Of a stretch of DNA of 64,000 nucleotides, positions 9,734-19,757 are shown piece by piece. How positions within the stretch are numbered: the stretch's first letter is position 1; each line of letters begins with the position of its first letter. Under the pieces are notes generated by a model. The model did no database searches, was not told the origin of the DNA, and saw only the letters and a program-made list of their open reading frames with translations. Source of the DNA: Flectonema sp. DT1601. Its lineage: Eukaryota; Euglenozoa; Diplonemea; Diplonemida; Diplonemidae. The translations under genes were made by a program, and so were the position numbers. Where the stretch lies: NCBI GenBank assembly GCA_964019425.1, contig OZ025855.1, positions 62,001-126,000 on the forward strand. Reading direction: 5' to 3'.

Positions 9734-12700
9734 TTAGAGATCAAGGGATATTCTTTTAGGTCCCGTGACTTCCATTTTCAATTCTTCGTAAATAATCTCA
9801 ACTTCTTGGACCATTGCCATTACGTTAGTGGCTTCACCAGTGATGTGAAGTTCATTTGTTAAGTCATCTATTGTTTTAATCTCTGCAGTCACGTGATGTT
9901 TGAATCGCATTGACTGAAGACCATTTCCACGAATTGTCATCAGGACTCTGAGACCCCCTTTTGGTAAGATAAGAACACGAGTTACAATCTCAGGTTCTGG
10001 TTCAACAACTTCCCGAACTCTTCGATGAGAACGAGTTCTCTCGTAGTCTTCTTCTTGAGTTGGTTCATAGTAAGCAATTCTATCTTTTAGTTTTTGAATT
10101 TCTAATTCTTGTTCGTCTTTTACCTTTCGAAGTTCTATAACTTCCTCCATTCTCTCAGAAACATCTTTTAATTGTGTCGAATGTTTAACACATCGTTCTT
10201 GAAGAGCTTTTATATAATCATTTCGTCTTTGAGCGATTCCATTATACGTCTTTTCGAGTGTGTCATTTAATTCCATTGCCTCTCCAATCCGTTCTTCCCA
10301 TTGTTGGTTTCCAATTTTAACGAGGTCTACTTCAGCTGCAACTTCTCTGGTTTCTCTTAAAATGTCTTCTCTTACAAGTGACAAGTGTTCTTCTTTCCAG
10401 GATTCGAGTTGTTTTTTTGCAGCATTTCTTTGTTCGACTTGTTTTAGTAATTCTTCCAATCTGTTGGCGAATCGATGTCGATCATCTCTCGCTGCTGCAG
10501 CTTCAACTCTGCAGACTTGGAGGGTAGTCTCTAGATCCAACACCCGCTGTTGTAAGTAAACAAATTGAAGTCGTAAATCCTTCGCCCGAGTTCTCGCTGT
10601 GTTTTGTGCTGCTGAGAAGACTTGCTGAATGGTTTCCGCACCAGCATATGGAAGCATTTCGTGTTCAAGAGGTCCATCGTGAACAAATAAAGATTGGAGG
10701 CCAGCAACATCAGTTTCCCACATCTGTTCCGGGAACTTCTCAATTGCTGCCCCGTCGAAGACCGTCGACTCGGATCGCAAAGATACGTCATCAGTCTCGG
10801 CAACTACTGCGTCGTTAAAATCCTCCTCAAATATGGTTTCCGATACGAGCTGATCATCAAATTGATTGGAAGTCGTGTCAACTGGAGAAAGTGTTACTAC
10901 TCCACCGCTAACTACACGAGATGAATGATTATCTAATGTTCTGTTGTCAGCAACACAAAAAGCTTCGTAAGGTACATTTGGTTCAATCTCACGAGTTACT
11001 TGTTGACCAACAAGAGCTCGTTGAATTGGATAAGAAATAATAAATGTGTGCTTTCCTGCGGTTATGGCTGAGCACGTTCCGGCTGCAACGATGTCGGGGT
11101 CCTCATTCGTGAGGTCATTCGACTTAGCAATTGCGACAACAGCAGATGGGTTCAAGAAGCGACCAATTCCATCAAATTTTGCGTCGGACTCTTTCTTAGA
11201 AACAACAAAGTGAACAGTCCCTGGGCAGTCTGTCTCCAGATGAATTCTAAAACGAAGTGCGTCAGGGACACCAATCAAACTAAAAGAAGAAATATTCGGT
11301 GGGTCTTCAAATGGTACCACGAGAGCTATTCTTTTTGGAGGTCTGGCTCCTACTTCACCACCTCTTTTGAAGATGCCAGGAACTGATTCCATAGCCTCTG
11401 CTGCCCACCAGAGATCATAAATGACACCAGGCTTTATACCTTTAATGTTTAAGAAACAACTGTGATCTAAACCTCTTCCTATTGGGAGTGAACCACTTCC
11501 AATAAATAAAGAACTTCCTAATGACATATCAGTTTTAATATCCGACAGAGTCACAGGATGATAAACATTCTGTTCGGTGACGAGGTAGTGAAGAGTTCCG
11601 AGATTCGAAGAGTCAAATGTCAGTTTAATTCCTCCCCGTCCTCCAGCTGTTGATTCCACAACAACATTTGTCAGAAGTGGTGGAACGATGTCGTGCTCCT
11701 CTACATGAATCTCCCAATCAAAGATATCTGGCCCTGGGTTAGTCCCGGCTATATTATCAGCCATTGCTTTGATATAATAAGTTTTATGAAGAGTAAGATT
11801 TAACAATACTTGTGCAGACTGTCCCCCCGGTCGAAGTCTCAATGCCCCAGCTGAGACGCAGTTTTCAAGAACGCCACAGCCAGAGCCTTCATCTTTGAGG
11901 CGATCCGTAGTAATTAAAGCTCCCTTTTGACGCTCAAGATCAATTCCCTTTAAAGACCATTCTCGGATGTCATTTACAGAAAAATGGGAGGTCGAATCTT
12001 CCAAATGGTCTTTGTTGTTGAAGATTAAAAAGCAGATGAGACCTTCACAGTTTGAATTGAATTCGAATTGAAGAGCGTAAGTACCAACATGTGATAAAGA
12101 CAATCTAGAGATGGTTGGGTAAGGGTCAGCTTTTACTTTTAGTATTCTCGTGTCTCTGCCATCATCAATTGCAACAGGAGGTTCTTTTGTTATGTGTTCT
12201 ACTCTGAGGAGGTATTCACCGGATTGCTCAATTTTTAAATTTCTAAATAAAAACTCAACCTGTTTCTCATCTCCAGTTCCCTGACTAACAGATCCAATTA
12301 GAGTAGCAGTTTGATTACTACTTCCAGAGTTAGATATTTGTTTTGGTAATAATCGAAGTCTCCCTCCAACAGGAAGGGCTCTCGGATTCCCTCTCACGTC
12401 AGATGCGTTGACAAGGACGTCGAATAACTCTCCGCATTTCACAACCTCTTTTGTTAATATTACTTTCAGTTTTGATACTTTCAATTTCTTAACATAAATC
12501 TTCGATCCTGATCGCAGTTCGTATTCGTAAGGAGTTCTTTTAACGTCGATAACTTCACCTGTCTCTAAATCATTTTTTAACATACAAAGATCATAACCGT
12601 GTTCAGTAAATCCTTCTGTCACTGTAACGATTCTTAACAATCTTTTTAGTGAAGGAATTCCAACTAAGAATGACTGCGCTGCGCTAACTGTCCAGCTAAC

Positions 12701-12763
12701 GATTCCTGAAGTAGCACCACCATCTTGAAGTATCTCTGGGTCAGCTATTACTTTTATTATCAT
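9734..12763 (-). CDS. FN3-like repeat and coiled-coil protein, unrecognised
   Basis: 1009 residues, no signal peptide or membrane segment. Three beta-rich modules of about 130 residues begin near 213, 358 and 487. Each opens with a P/I-S/T-x-L-S-like strand, then a Leu/Phe-rich strand with Cys or Gly and a strand of the F(L/V)(I/V) kind; the first and third also have an A(M/F)xxDN ending. They resemble degenerate fibronectin-III or Ig-like folds. Residues about 715-900 form a long coiled coil rich in Glu, Arg and Gln. A C-terminal domain follows, of about 90 residues (GGLRVLMTIRGNGL...). The layout suggests a cytoskeletal or axonemal scaffold, but I know no named homologue. Leader acceptor TTCTTCACAG, AG at 12778-12779, 14-base 5' UTR. 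Confidence 0.82.
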   Translation of the reverse strand: MIIKVIADPEILQDGGATSGIVSWTVSAAQSFLVGIPSLKRLLRIVTVTEGFTEHGYDLCMLKNDLETGEVIDVKRTPYEYELRSGSKIYVKKLKVSKLKVILTKEVVKCGELFDVLVNASDVRGNPRALPVGGRLRLLPKQISNSGSSNQTATLIGSVSQGTGDEKQVEFLFRNLKIEQSGEYLLRVEHITKEPPVAIDDGRDTRILKVKADPYPTISRLSLSHVGTYALQFEFNSNCEGLICFLIFNNKDHLEDSTSHFSVNDIREWSLKGIDLERQKGALITTDRLKDEGSGCGVLENCVSAGALRLRPGGQSAQVLLNLTLHKTYYIKAMADNIAGTNPGPDIFDWEIHVEEHDIVPPLLTNVVVESTAGGRGGIKLTFDSSNLGTLHYLVTEQNVYHPVTLSDIKTDMSLGSSLFIGSGSLPIGRGLDHSCFLNIKGIKPGVIYDLWWAAEAMESVPGIFKRGGEVGARPPKRIALVVPFEDPPNISSFSLIGVPDALRFRIHLETDCPGTVHFVVSKKESDAKFDGIGRFLNPSAVVAIAKSNDLTNEDPDIVAAGTCSAITAGKHTFIISYPIQRALVGQQVTREIEPNVPYEAFCVADNRTLDNHSSRVVSGGVVTLSPVDTTSNQFDDQLVSETIFEEDFNDAVVAETDDVSLRSESTVFDGAAIEKFPEQMWETDVAGLQSLFVHDGPLEHEMLPYAGAETIQQVFSAAQNTARTRAKDLRLQFVYLQQRVLDLETTLQVCRVEAAAARDDRHRFANRLEELLKQVEQRNAAKKQLESWKEEHLSLVREDILRETREVAAEVDLVKIGNQQWEERIGEAMELNDTLEKTYNGIAQRRNDYIKALQERCVKHSTQLKDVSERMEEVIELRKVKDEQELEIQKLKDRIAYYEPTQEEDYERTRSHRRVREVVEPEPEIVTRVLILPKGGLRVLMTIRGNGLQSMRFKHHVTAEIKTIDDLTNELHITGEATNVMAMVQEVEIIYEELKMEVTGPKRISLDL

Positions 12764-13064
12764 ATCAAACTGACTACCTGTGAAGAATGTATTTAAAATT
12801 AGTAAACACTTTCTTATTTATATTAAAAAAAATATTATCGTAGCGATCACCTCATTACTAATTATTGAATTGTTGTTATGAATTGAATTTTGTTGAAAAA
12901 GTTTCCCTTTACTTATTGGTATTCAAGTCAAATGCACTCATAATCACAACTCTTTTTGTCGAATAAGTACAGGTCACTTCTCTGCATAGCAGCGGATGCC
13001 TTAAAAATTAATAAACAAAGCGGAAAGCGGAAATAAAAGGCTCGCTTCTCACTACTCTCACTAC

Positions 13065-13556
13065 TCAATTTATCTTTTTATGAGTATTTGAATGTCTACC
13101 TGAAGTACAGAACTGATAGGCCTCACGATAAGTCTCTTCAATGAATTGAATCGGAAGCTCAATTACATTAAAAGGGATGATGAACTCTTCAGAAACTTTC
13201 GAAGTAATTGCCAAGTAGCTAATAAAAGAACAACACTGCGTACATTCATTAACAAATATAGATTCTACGTCTGAAAGACGAGTGAAATGATTGCTTTTGA
13301 ACCCTGAGATCGATTCTTTAGAACAAATAATACCACAATTCTCAACGAGGAGCATTTCTTCTGTTTTTGTTTTCGAGAAGACGAAGAGAGCCGTCATAAT
13401 TATTGCTACGATTCCCATCACTTGGTTTATTATTAAAAAGAAACAACAAATTGAAAATACACAACATCCCTCAGTCAGGTTGCATATTGCGTAAGTAGCT
13501 GAGAACGACACGACATTGTTGCTAATCTCTTTTCGATGAACGTTACTAAAAGACAT
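13065..13556 (-). CDS. PIGH: PIG-H-like subunit of GPI-GlcNAc transferase
   Basis: 163 residues from the Met at 13556. I chose that start because a leader acceptor CTGACTGCAG (AG at 13579-13580) lies between it and the upstream in-frame Met at 13625. A hydrophobic hairpin (about residues 32-62) carries two membrane passes. The C-terminal domain has the PIG-H pattern EEMLLVENCGI, then a Phe/Arg-containing strand, IFVNE, a SYLAI strand, an FIIPF strand and a final FIEETYREAY helix. PIG-H works with the catalytic PIG-A in the first step of GPI-anchor synthesis on the ER. The UTR holds a four-codon upstream ORF just before the main ATG, which could dampen translation. The match is by remembered pattern, so moderately sure. 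Confidence 0.7.
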   Translation of the reverse strand: MSFSNVHRKEISNNVVSFSATYAICNLTEGCCVFSICCFFLIINQVMGIVAIIMTALFVFSKTKTEEMLLVENCGIICSKESISGFKSNHFTRLSDVESIFVNECTQCCSFISYLAITSKVSEEFIIPFNVIELPIQFIEETYREAYQFCTSGRHSNTHKKIN

Positions 13557-13906
13557 TTTTATAATAAATCCATCCCCCCTGCAGTCAGGAATGAGACTTG
13601 GAAGAGATCCCGTTATCGAACACAAAATAAAACTTTTTCCTTATAATTCTTCAATGTCCTGAACAAAGAAATTAAAAGTAATAAAACCACAACAGGGTGA
13701 CAACAACGTCTTCCATCAGAAAGAATGACGGAGAGTGAGACTTTCAATAAAATACAATAAGCGTCTTGACAGACTGAATGGTACAATTCTACTTAATAAG
13801 TTTTATTGTGAAACAGGAGAAGATCTCACACAATGATATAAAGAATACAGAGATGTGTTCTTGTTAATCTGCTTGATGATAAATGTAAAAATACTTTAAT
13901 TACATC
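13557..13906. other. Intergenic spacer
   Basis: About 350 bases between PIG-H and the next gene upstream. It holds the PIG-H leader acceptor at 13579-13580. I see no other feature. Confidence 0.5.
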
Positions 13907-15355
13907 TCACAGGTTGCGGAATCTTAATAGTCGATTTCGGTCGGTCGTCTCCTCATCTGAGAGCTGTCGTGTTTTTAAATCGAACTGTCTTTCTATATTC
14001 CTCGCCATGTTGTTAGGTAGCTCTGCATTCTCATCCCACGTTATTTGAGGATGGAATTCAGAAGAAGAAGGAACAGAGATGTCGCTAACGCGTTCGAAAT
14101 CTTTCGCATGAGCAATCGGATTCTTCCCCTGTGACTTCATATACTCAGAAATCGGAAGAATCGCCTCATCAGGAAATTCCGGCCATCTCTGAGCAGTGGA
14201 AGGAACGGTCTTCCTTTTAAAGCCATCGAGAGTTGCCATCGCCGTGGGCTCCTTCTTAACACGAGGATCAGGTACTTCATTATTGCTCCTTCGTTTTATT
14301 TCAACTTCTACTGGTTCTCCTTTTAAATCAAAATCAGACAGCAGCGACTCAGTCTCAGCTGCCTCCGCCTCAGTTATAACAGGAACACTTCCGCTAATCA
14401 TCTTCGCAGTGTTCCTACGGGGTGGGATTCTCATGCCGTCACGTGTGAACAGTGAGCGGGGAAGGTCGATTTCAACGCCGTCTTGGTACCGAACGGCTAC
14501 TGTTGTGGGAGACATTGCTGCGATGGCCGCGATCTTTTGTGCGTACTCGTTGGTGTTTGGATTGGCAACTAACCAAGCGCATTCCTTAACCCAAGCAGCG
14601 TGTGTTCTGATAGTGCCAGCATCTGGTACCATAACTTCCTGACCAACACAAAGCAGTCCCATAGTTGGTGGAGGTGGTGGTCGAAACGCTCTCTCTGACA
14701 TTTCAACAGTCTTTGGGGGGTCTTCATAAATACGATCTACTGGTGCAGGTGATTGCTGTCGAGTTGGTAATGCGAGTTTATCAATTGACGTGTAGTTCAC
14801 AGAGAACTCTGTTGGAGGAGTTTGACTGCCAGCAGTTCCAAAACTGTGATTAGAAATATTAGTAACCATATTCGAGGGATTAGTTGGGGACATTAAATAT
14901 CGCAATCTTCGTGGCGAAACTTTCCTCGGAGTTGCAGCAGAGGTCCCAAGTTTGTTACGTTGTCTGGCTGCTGCGAGTTCTATTTTGCTGTCGCTTAGCA
15001 GCTGATCGACATCACCCCAATGTGTGCGTTGATTACCTCTATTAGATAGTTGAGGTCTAGTTGCTGGAGTTGAATATATGGAAGCAGTATGAGCTGCTGT
15101 TAGTATTGTGTCTAAGTCTGGAGCCAAACTACCAAATTCCCTCTTTGGCGTTGATGGTATTTCAGCACGTTCTAAGGCAACAGGATGTACACCCAAAGTA
15201 TTCATCACAATTCTATTAACTTCTTCATCTCTCCAAGCGTCATATCTCTTTGGTAATACATGAGGCGTTTCATTCCAACTTTCCGTGTGAACATCTGGGT
15301 ATGGATGTGAGAAACCCTCGGCTATAATACTACCACCGACATCTTTGTATTGCAT
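13907..15355 (-). CDS. Unrecognised protein with a possible SH3/Tudor-like module
   Basis: 482 residues from the Met at 15355 (start of MQYKDVGG). The ORF is open to a Met at 15409, but an AG acceptor at 15378-15379 (GCATTAG) lies in between, so the extension is probably not translated. The protein is mostly disordered and rich in Pro, Ser and charged residues. A compact island at about 235-315 begins GLLCVGQEVMVPDAG and ends VAVRYQDGVEIDLPRSLF, which resembles the strands of a small beta-barrel (SH3, Tudor or KOW type) split by an Ala-rich helical insert. No known family recognised; function unknown. Confidence 0.75.
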   Translation of the reverse strand: MQYKDVGGSIIAEGFSHPYPDVHTESWNETPHVLPKRYDAWRDEEVNRIVMNTLGVHPVALERAEIPSTPKREFGSLAPDLDTILTAAHTASIYSTPATRPQLSNRGNQRTHWGDVDQLLSDSKIELAAARQRNKLGTSAATPRKVSPRRLRYLMSPTNPSNMVTNISNHSFGTAGSQTPPTEFSVNYTSIDKLALPTRQQSPAPVDRIYEDPPKTVEMSERAFRPPPPPTMGLLCVGQEVMVPDAGTIRTHAAWVKECAWLVANPNTNEYAQKIAAIAAMSPTTVAVRYQDGVEIDLPRSLFTRDGMRIPPRRNTAKMISGSVPVITEAEAAETESLLSDFDLKGEPVEVEIKRRSNNEVPDPRVKKEPTAMATLDGFKRKTVPSTAQRWPEFPDEAILPISEYMKSQGKNPIAHAKDFERVSDISVPSSSEFHPQITWDENAELPNNMARNIERQFDLKTRQLSDEETTDRNRLLRFRNL

Positions 15356-15676
15356 CTGACGCCTTCGGATTTGAGATCTAATGCGAAAACGCGAAAAGAC
15401 CAACACCACCTCTGCGAAAAGAGAAATAATTAAATGAGAATAATCAACAAAAGGAAACCATCATACTCTCTATATAAGTATTCTAGTTGTCAAGTTCAAA
15501 TAAGAACAGACGAAGTAAATATTAGTACTGAAGAAGAACTGTTAGCTACTCAACTCTTGCTACCAAATCCATGAGGTGACGAGTTGGGATCTGACTGTTT
15601 CGATAATCACATCTATCTGAAGTAGTCGTTTCGTATTATTTTATTTCTTATTTATTAAGAAGATGGAGAACCCAAC

Positions 15677-16690
15677 TTATCCAACAGTGCCGCCCATCGA
15701 TCCGAGTTTTGCCTCAAACTTTGATATCATGTCATCGAGTGAGGATCGATAAGATGGAGACGTGTACGTCGGTAGAACTGGTGCCGCCATGGGACTGACA
15801 TTACTCTGATCTGCTGCAGGGGTAGTGAGTGATAGCGATCTGCGAGTTGGAAGTTGTTGTTGGTTATGATGAGGTGGATTAATACCCCATATTGGACCTC
15901 CTGCCGGTGTTGGTGTTGGAATTACTGGATTGCCGGCATTAGAATACTTCTGAGGAGATGGTAAAGTAGGTTGCGGTCTTGTCCGTAAAATAGTTTCTAA
16001 ATCTGCTACTCTCTGAGATAAAGTAGTGACCTGATGATCTTTAACATCTAATCGAGTTGTTAATTCTAAAACCTGACCATTCAAAGTATCAATTGAAGAG
16101 CGCATCTTACCAGCTGCAGCAGCAAGGTCAAGAGTAGTACGCAGAAGAGATTGAAAGTCTTGGTCATCTGATCTTCGAATTGGAGGAGAAGCTGAGAAAG
16201 TGTTTTGGTGTTGACGGAATTGTTCATTCGAATCAACAACAACATTAGAAGTTTGTAATGAATTTAAAATACCATTTGAAGTTGTTGTTGGTGCTACGAC
16301 AGGTGTCATTCTAACTGATGAAGGAGGTAATGTTTGCTGTCTCCCAGCGTCAATAGAATTATCTGGTAAGTTATCCACTGACGAATCGACTACTACGACT
16401 TTAGAAAACATTGGCGCTCCACTCTCATCTTCTAAAGTGTACCAACAGACGAATTGTGTTTCTTCTTTATAACTTTCATACATTGACATTAGACTTTCCG
16501 ATTGCGATGATTCAACCGCCTCGAGAGGTAAGAAACTTAAACTTTTCACTCCAATCTTTCCCGCAGACGTACTAAAAACCAACCAAAGTAATCCTCTTCT
16601 GCCATGACCGCGAACGACTTCAAAATAGTGCTGTGCGTTGGCTGTGATGTGCTGCATAGCTTCCTCTGCGTTGGGGCCGCCAAAAGACAT
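15677..16690 (-). CDS. Unrecognised protein, possible ADF-H-like N-terminal domain
   Basis: 337 residues. The first 110 form a compact domain: NAQHYFEVV, LLWLVFST, GKIGVKSL, then FVCWYTLEDESG and a hydrophobic KVVVVD strand. The order loosely recalls the actin-depolymerising-factor homology fold as in twinfilin, but without clear signature residues, so this is a weak suggestion. A short coiled coil lies near residues 180-225 (a heptad stretch ending RVADLETILRT). The remainder is Pro/Ser/Gln-rich and disordered, and ends with a short amphipathic helix (LDDMISKFEAKLGSM). Leader acceptor AATTCAAACAG, AG at 16706-16707, 15-base 5' UTR. A cytoskeletal adaptor is plausible but not shown. Confidence 0.75.
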   Translation of the reverse strand: MSFGGPNAEEAMQHITANAQHYFEVVRGHGRRGLLWLVFSTSAGKIGVKSLSFLPLEAVESSQSESLMSMYESYKEETQFVCWYTLEDESGAPMFSKVVVVDSSVDNLPDNSIDAGRQQTLPPSSVRMTPVVAPTTTSNGILNSLQTSNVVVDSNEQFRQHQNTFSASPPIRRSDDQDFQSLLRTTLDLAAAAGKMRSSIDTLNGQVLELTTRLDVKDHQVTTLSQRVADLETILRTRPQPTLPSPQKYSNAGNPVIPTPTPAGGPIWGINPPHHNQQQLPTRRSLSLTTPAADQSNVSPMAAPVLPTYTSPSYRSSLDDMISKFEAKLGSMGGTVG

Positions 16691-17616
16691 CTTTATTTGC
16701 GTGCCCTGTTTGAATTAATAATACAAATCACCAACAACTACTTAATAACACAACCTAAAACAACTCAGACGAAGTGATGAAGACTTTGGCTATTTCCCCA
16801 CCGAAGACGTGTTGCTTTTTCCTAATTTTTTAAATAAATAAGTTCGACTGACAGACCAACGAACGCAAAGGAAAGTTTAAGAAACGGTTCGAAACAAAAC
16901 AAATTATAGCGGCTGGAGGAGTTTTAATTTGTACAGTTACGCACAACACACCTCCCGCGAGGAACCCCAGAGACGAGGAAGTCTCTTGAACTCCGTATTT
17001 ATAATGTGAGGTAGACTTCACAAATAATATTTCTGTTTCTCGTGCAAGAAAGCAGAGAATAGAGCAATACAATAAACACAACACAGAAGTTCATATCAAA
17101 GAAAGTGAATGCAGTGCTAATGAGTAAACAAGTATCTGATTTGGTATGAAACAAAAATACAATGAAAACCATTACGCGACGAGTATAAACGACCAGCGAA
17201 TGCTACAATACTTCTCCGCATACGGATGCGGGTGATTTTGCAGTCGGTTGAAGACAATCAACAAGAGGAAGATAGTGACAAGTACAAGAAGTTGACTTCT
17301 CCGTCAAGCGAATCAAATCGAGTCACCCTTTTACGTGGATAGAATAGTAAGCATTAGTTATTGGGAAACCATTCAGCCTTCTCTCTCATCCCAATCGATT
17401 GGTTAGGATTAGAGTAATAGCCCGCCGAATGGTTATCGAAACATTAAATAGAAACTCTAACAGTAGTCAGTTCTGCTGAGATCACTCAGAACAGACGCCC
17501 AGAATATTAATAATTATAACAGAAAATGAAAATTAACGAAATAAGGTACACCAAGATAACCTCGTGATAATAAAGTTAGGGTTCAGGTAAGTATCTGAAA
17601 TAAATAATTAGAAATA
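16691..17616. other. Gene-free spacer
   Basis: About 930 bases. A short open frame at 16830-17084 has no start context or domain that would support a gene. It should contain the 3' UTR of the symporter's upstream neighbour transcript. Nothing else seen. Confidence 0.5.
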
Positions 17617-18899
17617 CTACTCAGCGAGTTCAACGTAGTCTGTCTGGACTTGAAGTGGTGTCTGATCTGCTGTTTCCATTTCCATGTCTATTTCACCATC
17701 TTCTTGTTGTTCTCGTTCTTTGAATAATTGTTCTTCAACAGAGAGGAGATGTTTGACGATAGAATTTTCATTAAAATCATCAACTGGTGGAGTTGATGGA
17801 CTTCCAACAGAAGACATTGGAGATGCTTGCTTAGCAGGTACGTAGTCAGCCATCGTAGCAGCAGGTTGAAAGTTTCCCTTCAGCATCTCTAAGACACTAA
17901 TATTAGGAGGTGCGTATGTTCTTCCCATCTTCCACATCATCATATTATAAATGACTAGTGTTATCGCTTGTATGGTTCCATAAAATATCGGTACTCCCAA
18001 AGCCTCTCCTTGTGTATCAGAGTCAGAGTCAAAGGTAGCGAATATTATCGACATCGCAATCCCAGTATTCTGATATGAACACTCGATTGCAATAGCTGTA
18101 GCCATTGACGCAGGTAGTTTAACAATCAAAGTAAGTAATTGAGATGCTACGATCCCTAACAAACAAGGAATAGTCACCTGGAGATAAAATAAACCAGGTC
18201 GGGACCAAACAGGTGCTTTCTGTGTTTGTTTTTGGTTGCTTTTTTTTTTTTTTTTTTCCCCCTTTTCAACACACATTAACAAAATAGAAAATAAAAACAC
18301 ACCACAGTAGATGTAGCAGCCCCATAAACCATGAGAACGATACCCGAAACGGTTCCAGCGATATTACAGAACTTCCTCCAACCAGGACGGTAATGGCTAA
18401 TTAGTAAACCAGTGATAAGTCCAGCAGCAGCTGAGACCACTGAAATGAGTAGTTTTATATAGTTGAGAGTAACGGTTGATCCATAAAGATATCTAACATA
18501 TAAAGTAATATTAAGGGGAAGAACAGCTAGTGAAAGAATCGTAGAAGTTGTTGTCATGGCGACTGATAAAGACAAGTCTGCATTGAAGAGAGAGCAAAAC
18601 CAGTTTGAGAAAGCACCACCTGGTACCATAGTCATAATTAATAGAGCTGTTGATGTGACGTCACTGACTTTCATAATGCTAACGCTCATGTATCCCAATA
18701 ATGGTAATATAAAGAACTGACATCCAAGGCCTACTAATATTGCTTTTGGTCTTTTAAAATTTTCTTTAAATCTCGTTGTGTCCACGCTGGCAGCCATGCT
18801 AGCAAGCAGTGTAAACAACAGCACTAATCCTCCGGCATATATGAATGGATTTTGCTCTCCGTCACTTACATCATCAACAGAGGTGATTGAGACCGTCAT
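17617..18899 (-). CDS. Bile-acid:Na+ symporter (SBF/SLC10-like) transporter, two exons
   Basis: Exon 1 is 18303-18899 (199 codons), exon 2 is 17617-18219. A GT-AG intron of 83 bases (18220-18302) joins them in phase 0, giving 399 residues. The family signature is visible: about nine hydrophobic helices, a PGGAFSNWFCSLFNADLSLSV segment like the first crossing helix, and IECSYQNTGIAMSII, the ECSYQN-type second half. SBF proteins move organic anions such as bile acids or pantothenate with sodium across the plasma membrane. The C-terminal 80 residues are cytosolic and acidic. Without splicing each half would end prematurely inside the intron, which contains a 20-base A run on the sense strand. 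Leader acceptor TTCTATCAG, AG at 18910-18911, 10-base 5' UTR. Confidence 0.88.
18220..18302 (-). other. Cis-spliced intron of the SBF transporter
   Basis: Sense strand begins GTGTGTTT and ends AACACAG; 83 bases, phase 0. Removal joins ATSTV to KAPVWSRP and restores the continuous transmembrane protein. It includes a long A run and no strong polypyrimidine tract. Confidence 0.75.
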
Positions 18900-19757
18900 A
18901 TTTATGTTTCTGATAGAATAATGGTGATAAACAGCAGCCTTTAATTGCTAGGGCTGATCCGCGTTCGTATTTTCCATTCAAAAAGGATGAAAGGAAAGGG
19001 TCGGTAAATCCTTTCGTAGATTCCGCCATTCACCTTTATTTTGTTATTTTTTTATCTTCGTGTTTGACTTTTTTTTTTCCATTTTCAACACCGTGCAAAC
19101 CACAGTTTGTTAAGTCAAAAAGGTTTTTTTTTTCTTCTTTCTTTCTTTAGTTAAGTAACGCAACCGTTCATTATTGCTCAGGACACGTAATGAAGAACAG
19201 ATTGCTGAGGGCCTACCGCCAGGGATATCATCTATTGATGAGGAAATAAATAAAAAATAAAAATGTAAAATCAGCAGAGGCAAAAAAAAAAAAAAAAAAA
19301 AAAAAAGTTAGATTGGATTAAAGAAACCATTCCAAAAGTTGCTGAAAAAAAAAGGCAAGGATTAAAATAAAACTTACCGAGAAAAAAGCAAAAAAAAAAA
19401 AAAGCTGCGAATCATTTCACAATAAAAAAGTAAATTAGATGAATCAATACTGAGGATGCGAGAGGTGCTAACACTTTCAGAAAACTATTTTTAAAATAAA
19501 GGTTGTCAGAGGAAGTATAAGAAGGCTGTGTTTACAAGTAATCACAATCCCCGCAAGCGAAATTTCGCGTTTTTTTTTTTTTTTTTTGAACAACTCAAAG
19601 GAACCGTCAGCAACCACAACCACAACAGCAAAGTAAAATAAAAAAATATTTTTTCTATTATTTTATGATATTTAAAAAGAAGGAAAGGAAATCAACTACC
19701 GATTGTTGCTGCATGGCTAATGGCTAATAGGCCAACTAAATATATCAAATTGTGTTC
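18900..19757. other. Gene-free spacer with homopolymer runs
   Basis: About 860 bases between the MORN protein gene and the symporter leader. It carries A runs at about 19284-19306 and 19390-19403 and T runs near 19069, 19123 and 19571. No coding or RNA signal seen. Confidence 0.55.

Noticed and set aside
16830-17084. 84-codon minus-strand frame
   Set aside because: Short, no start context, no recognisable domain.
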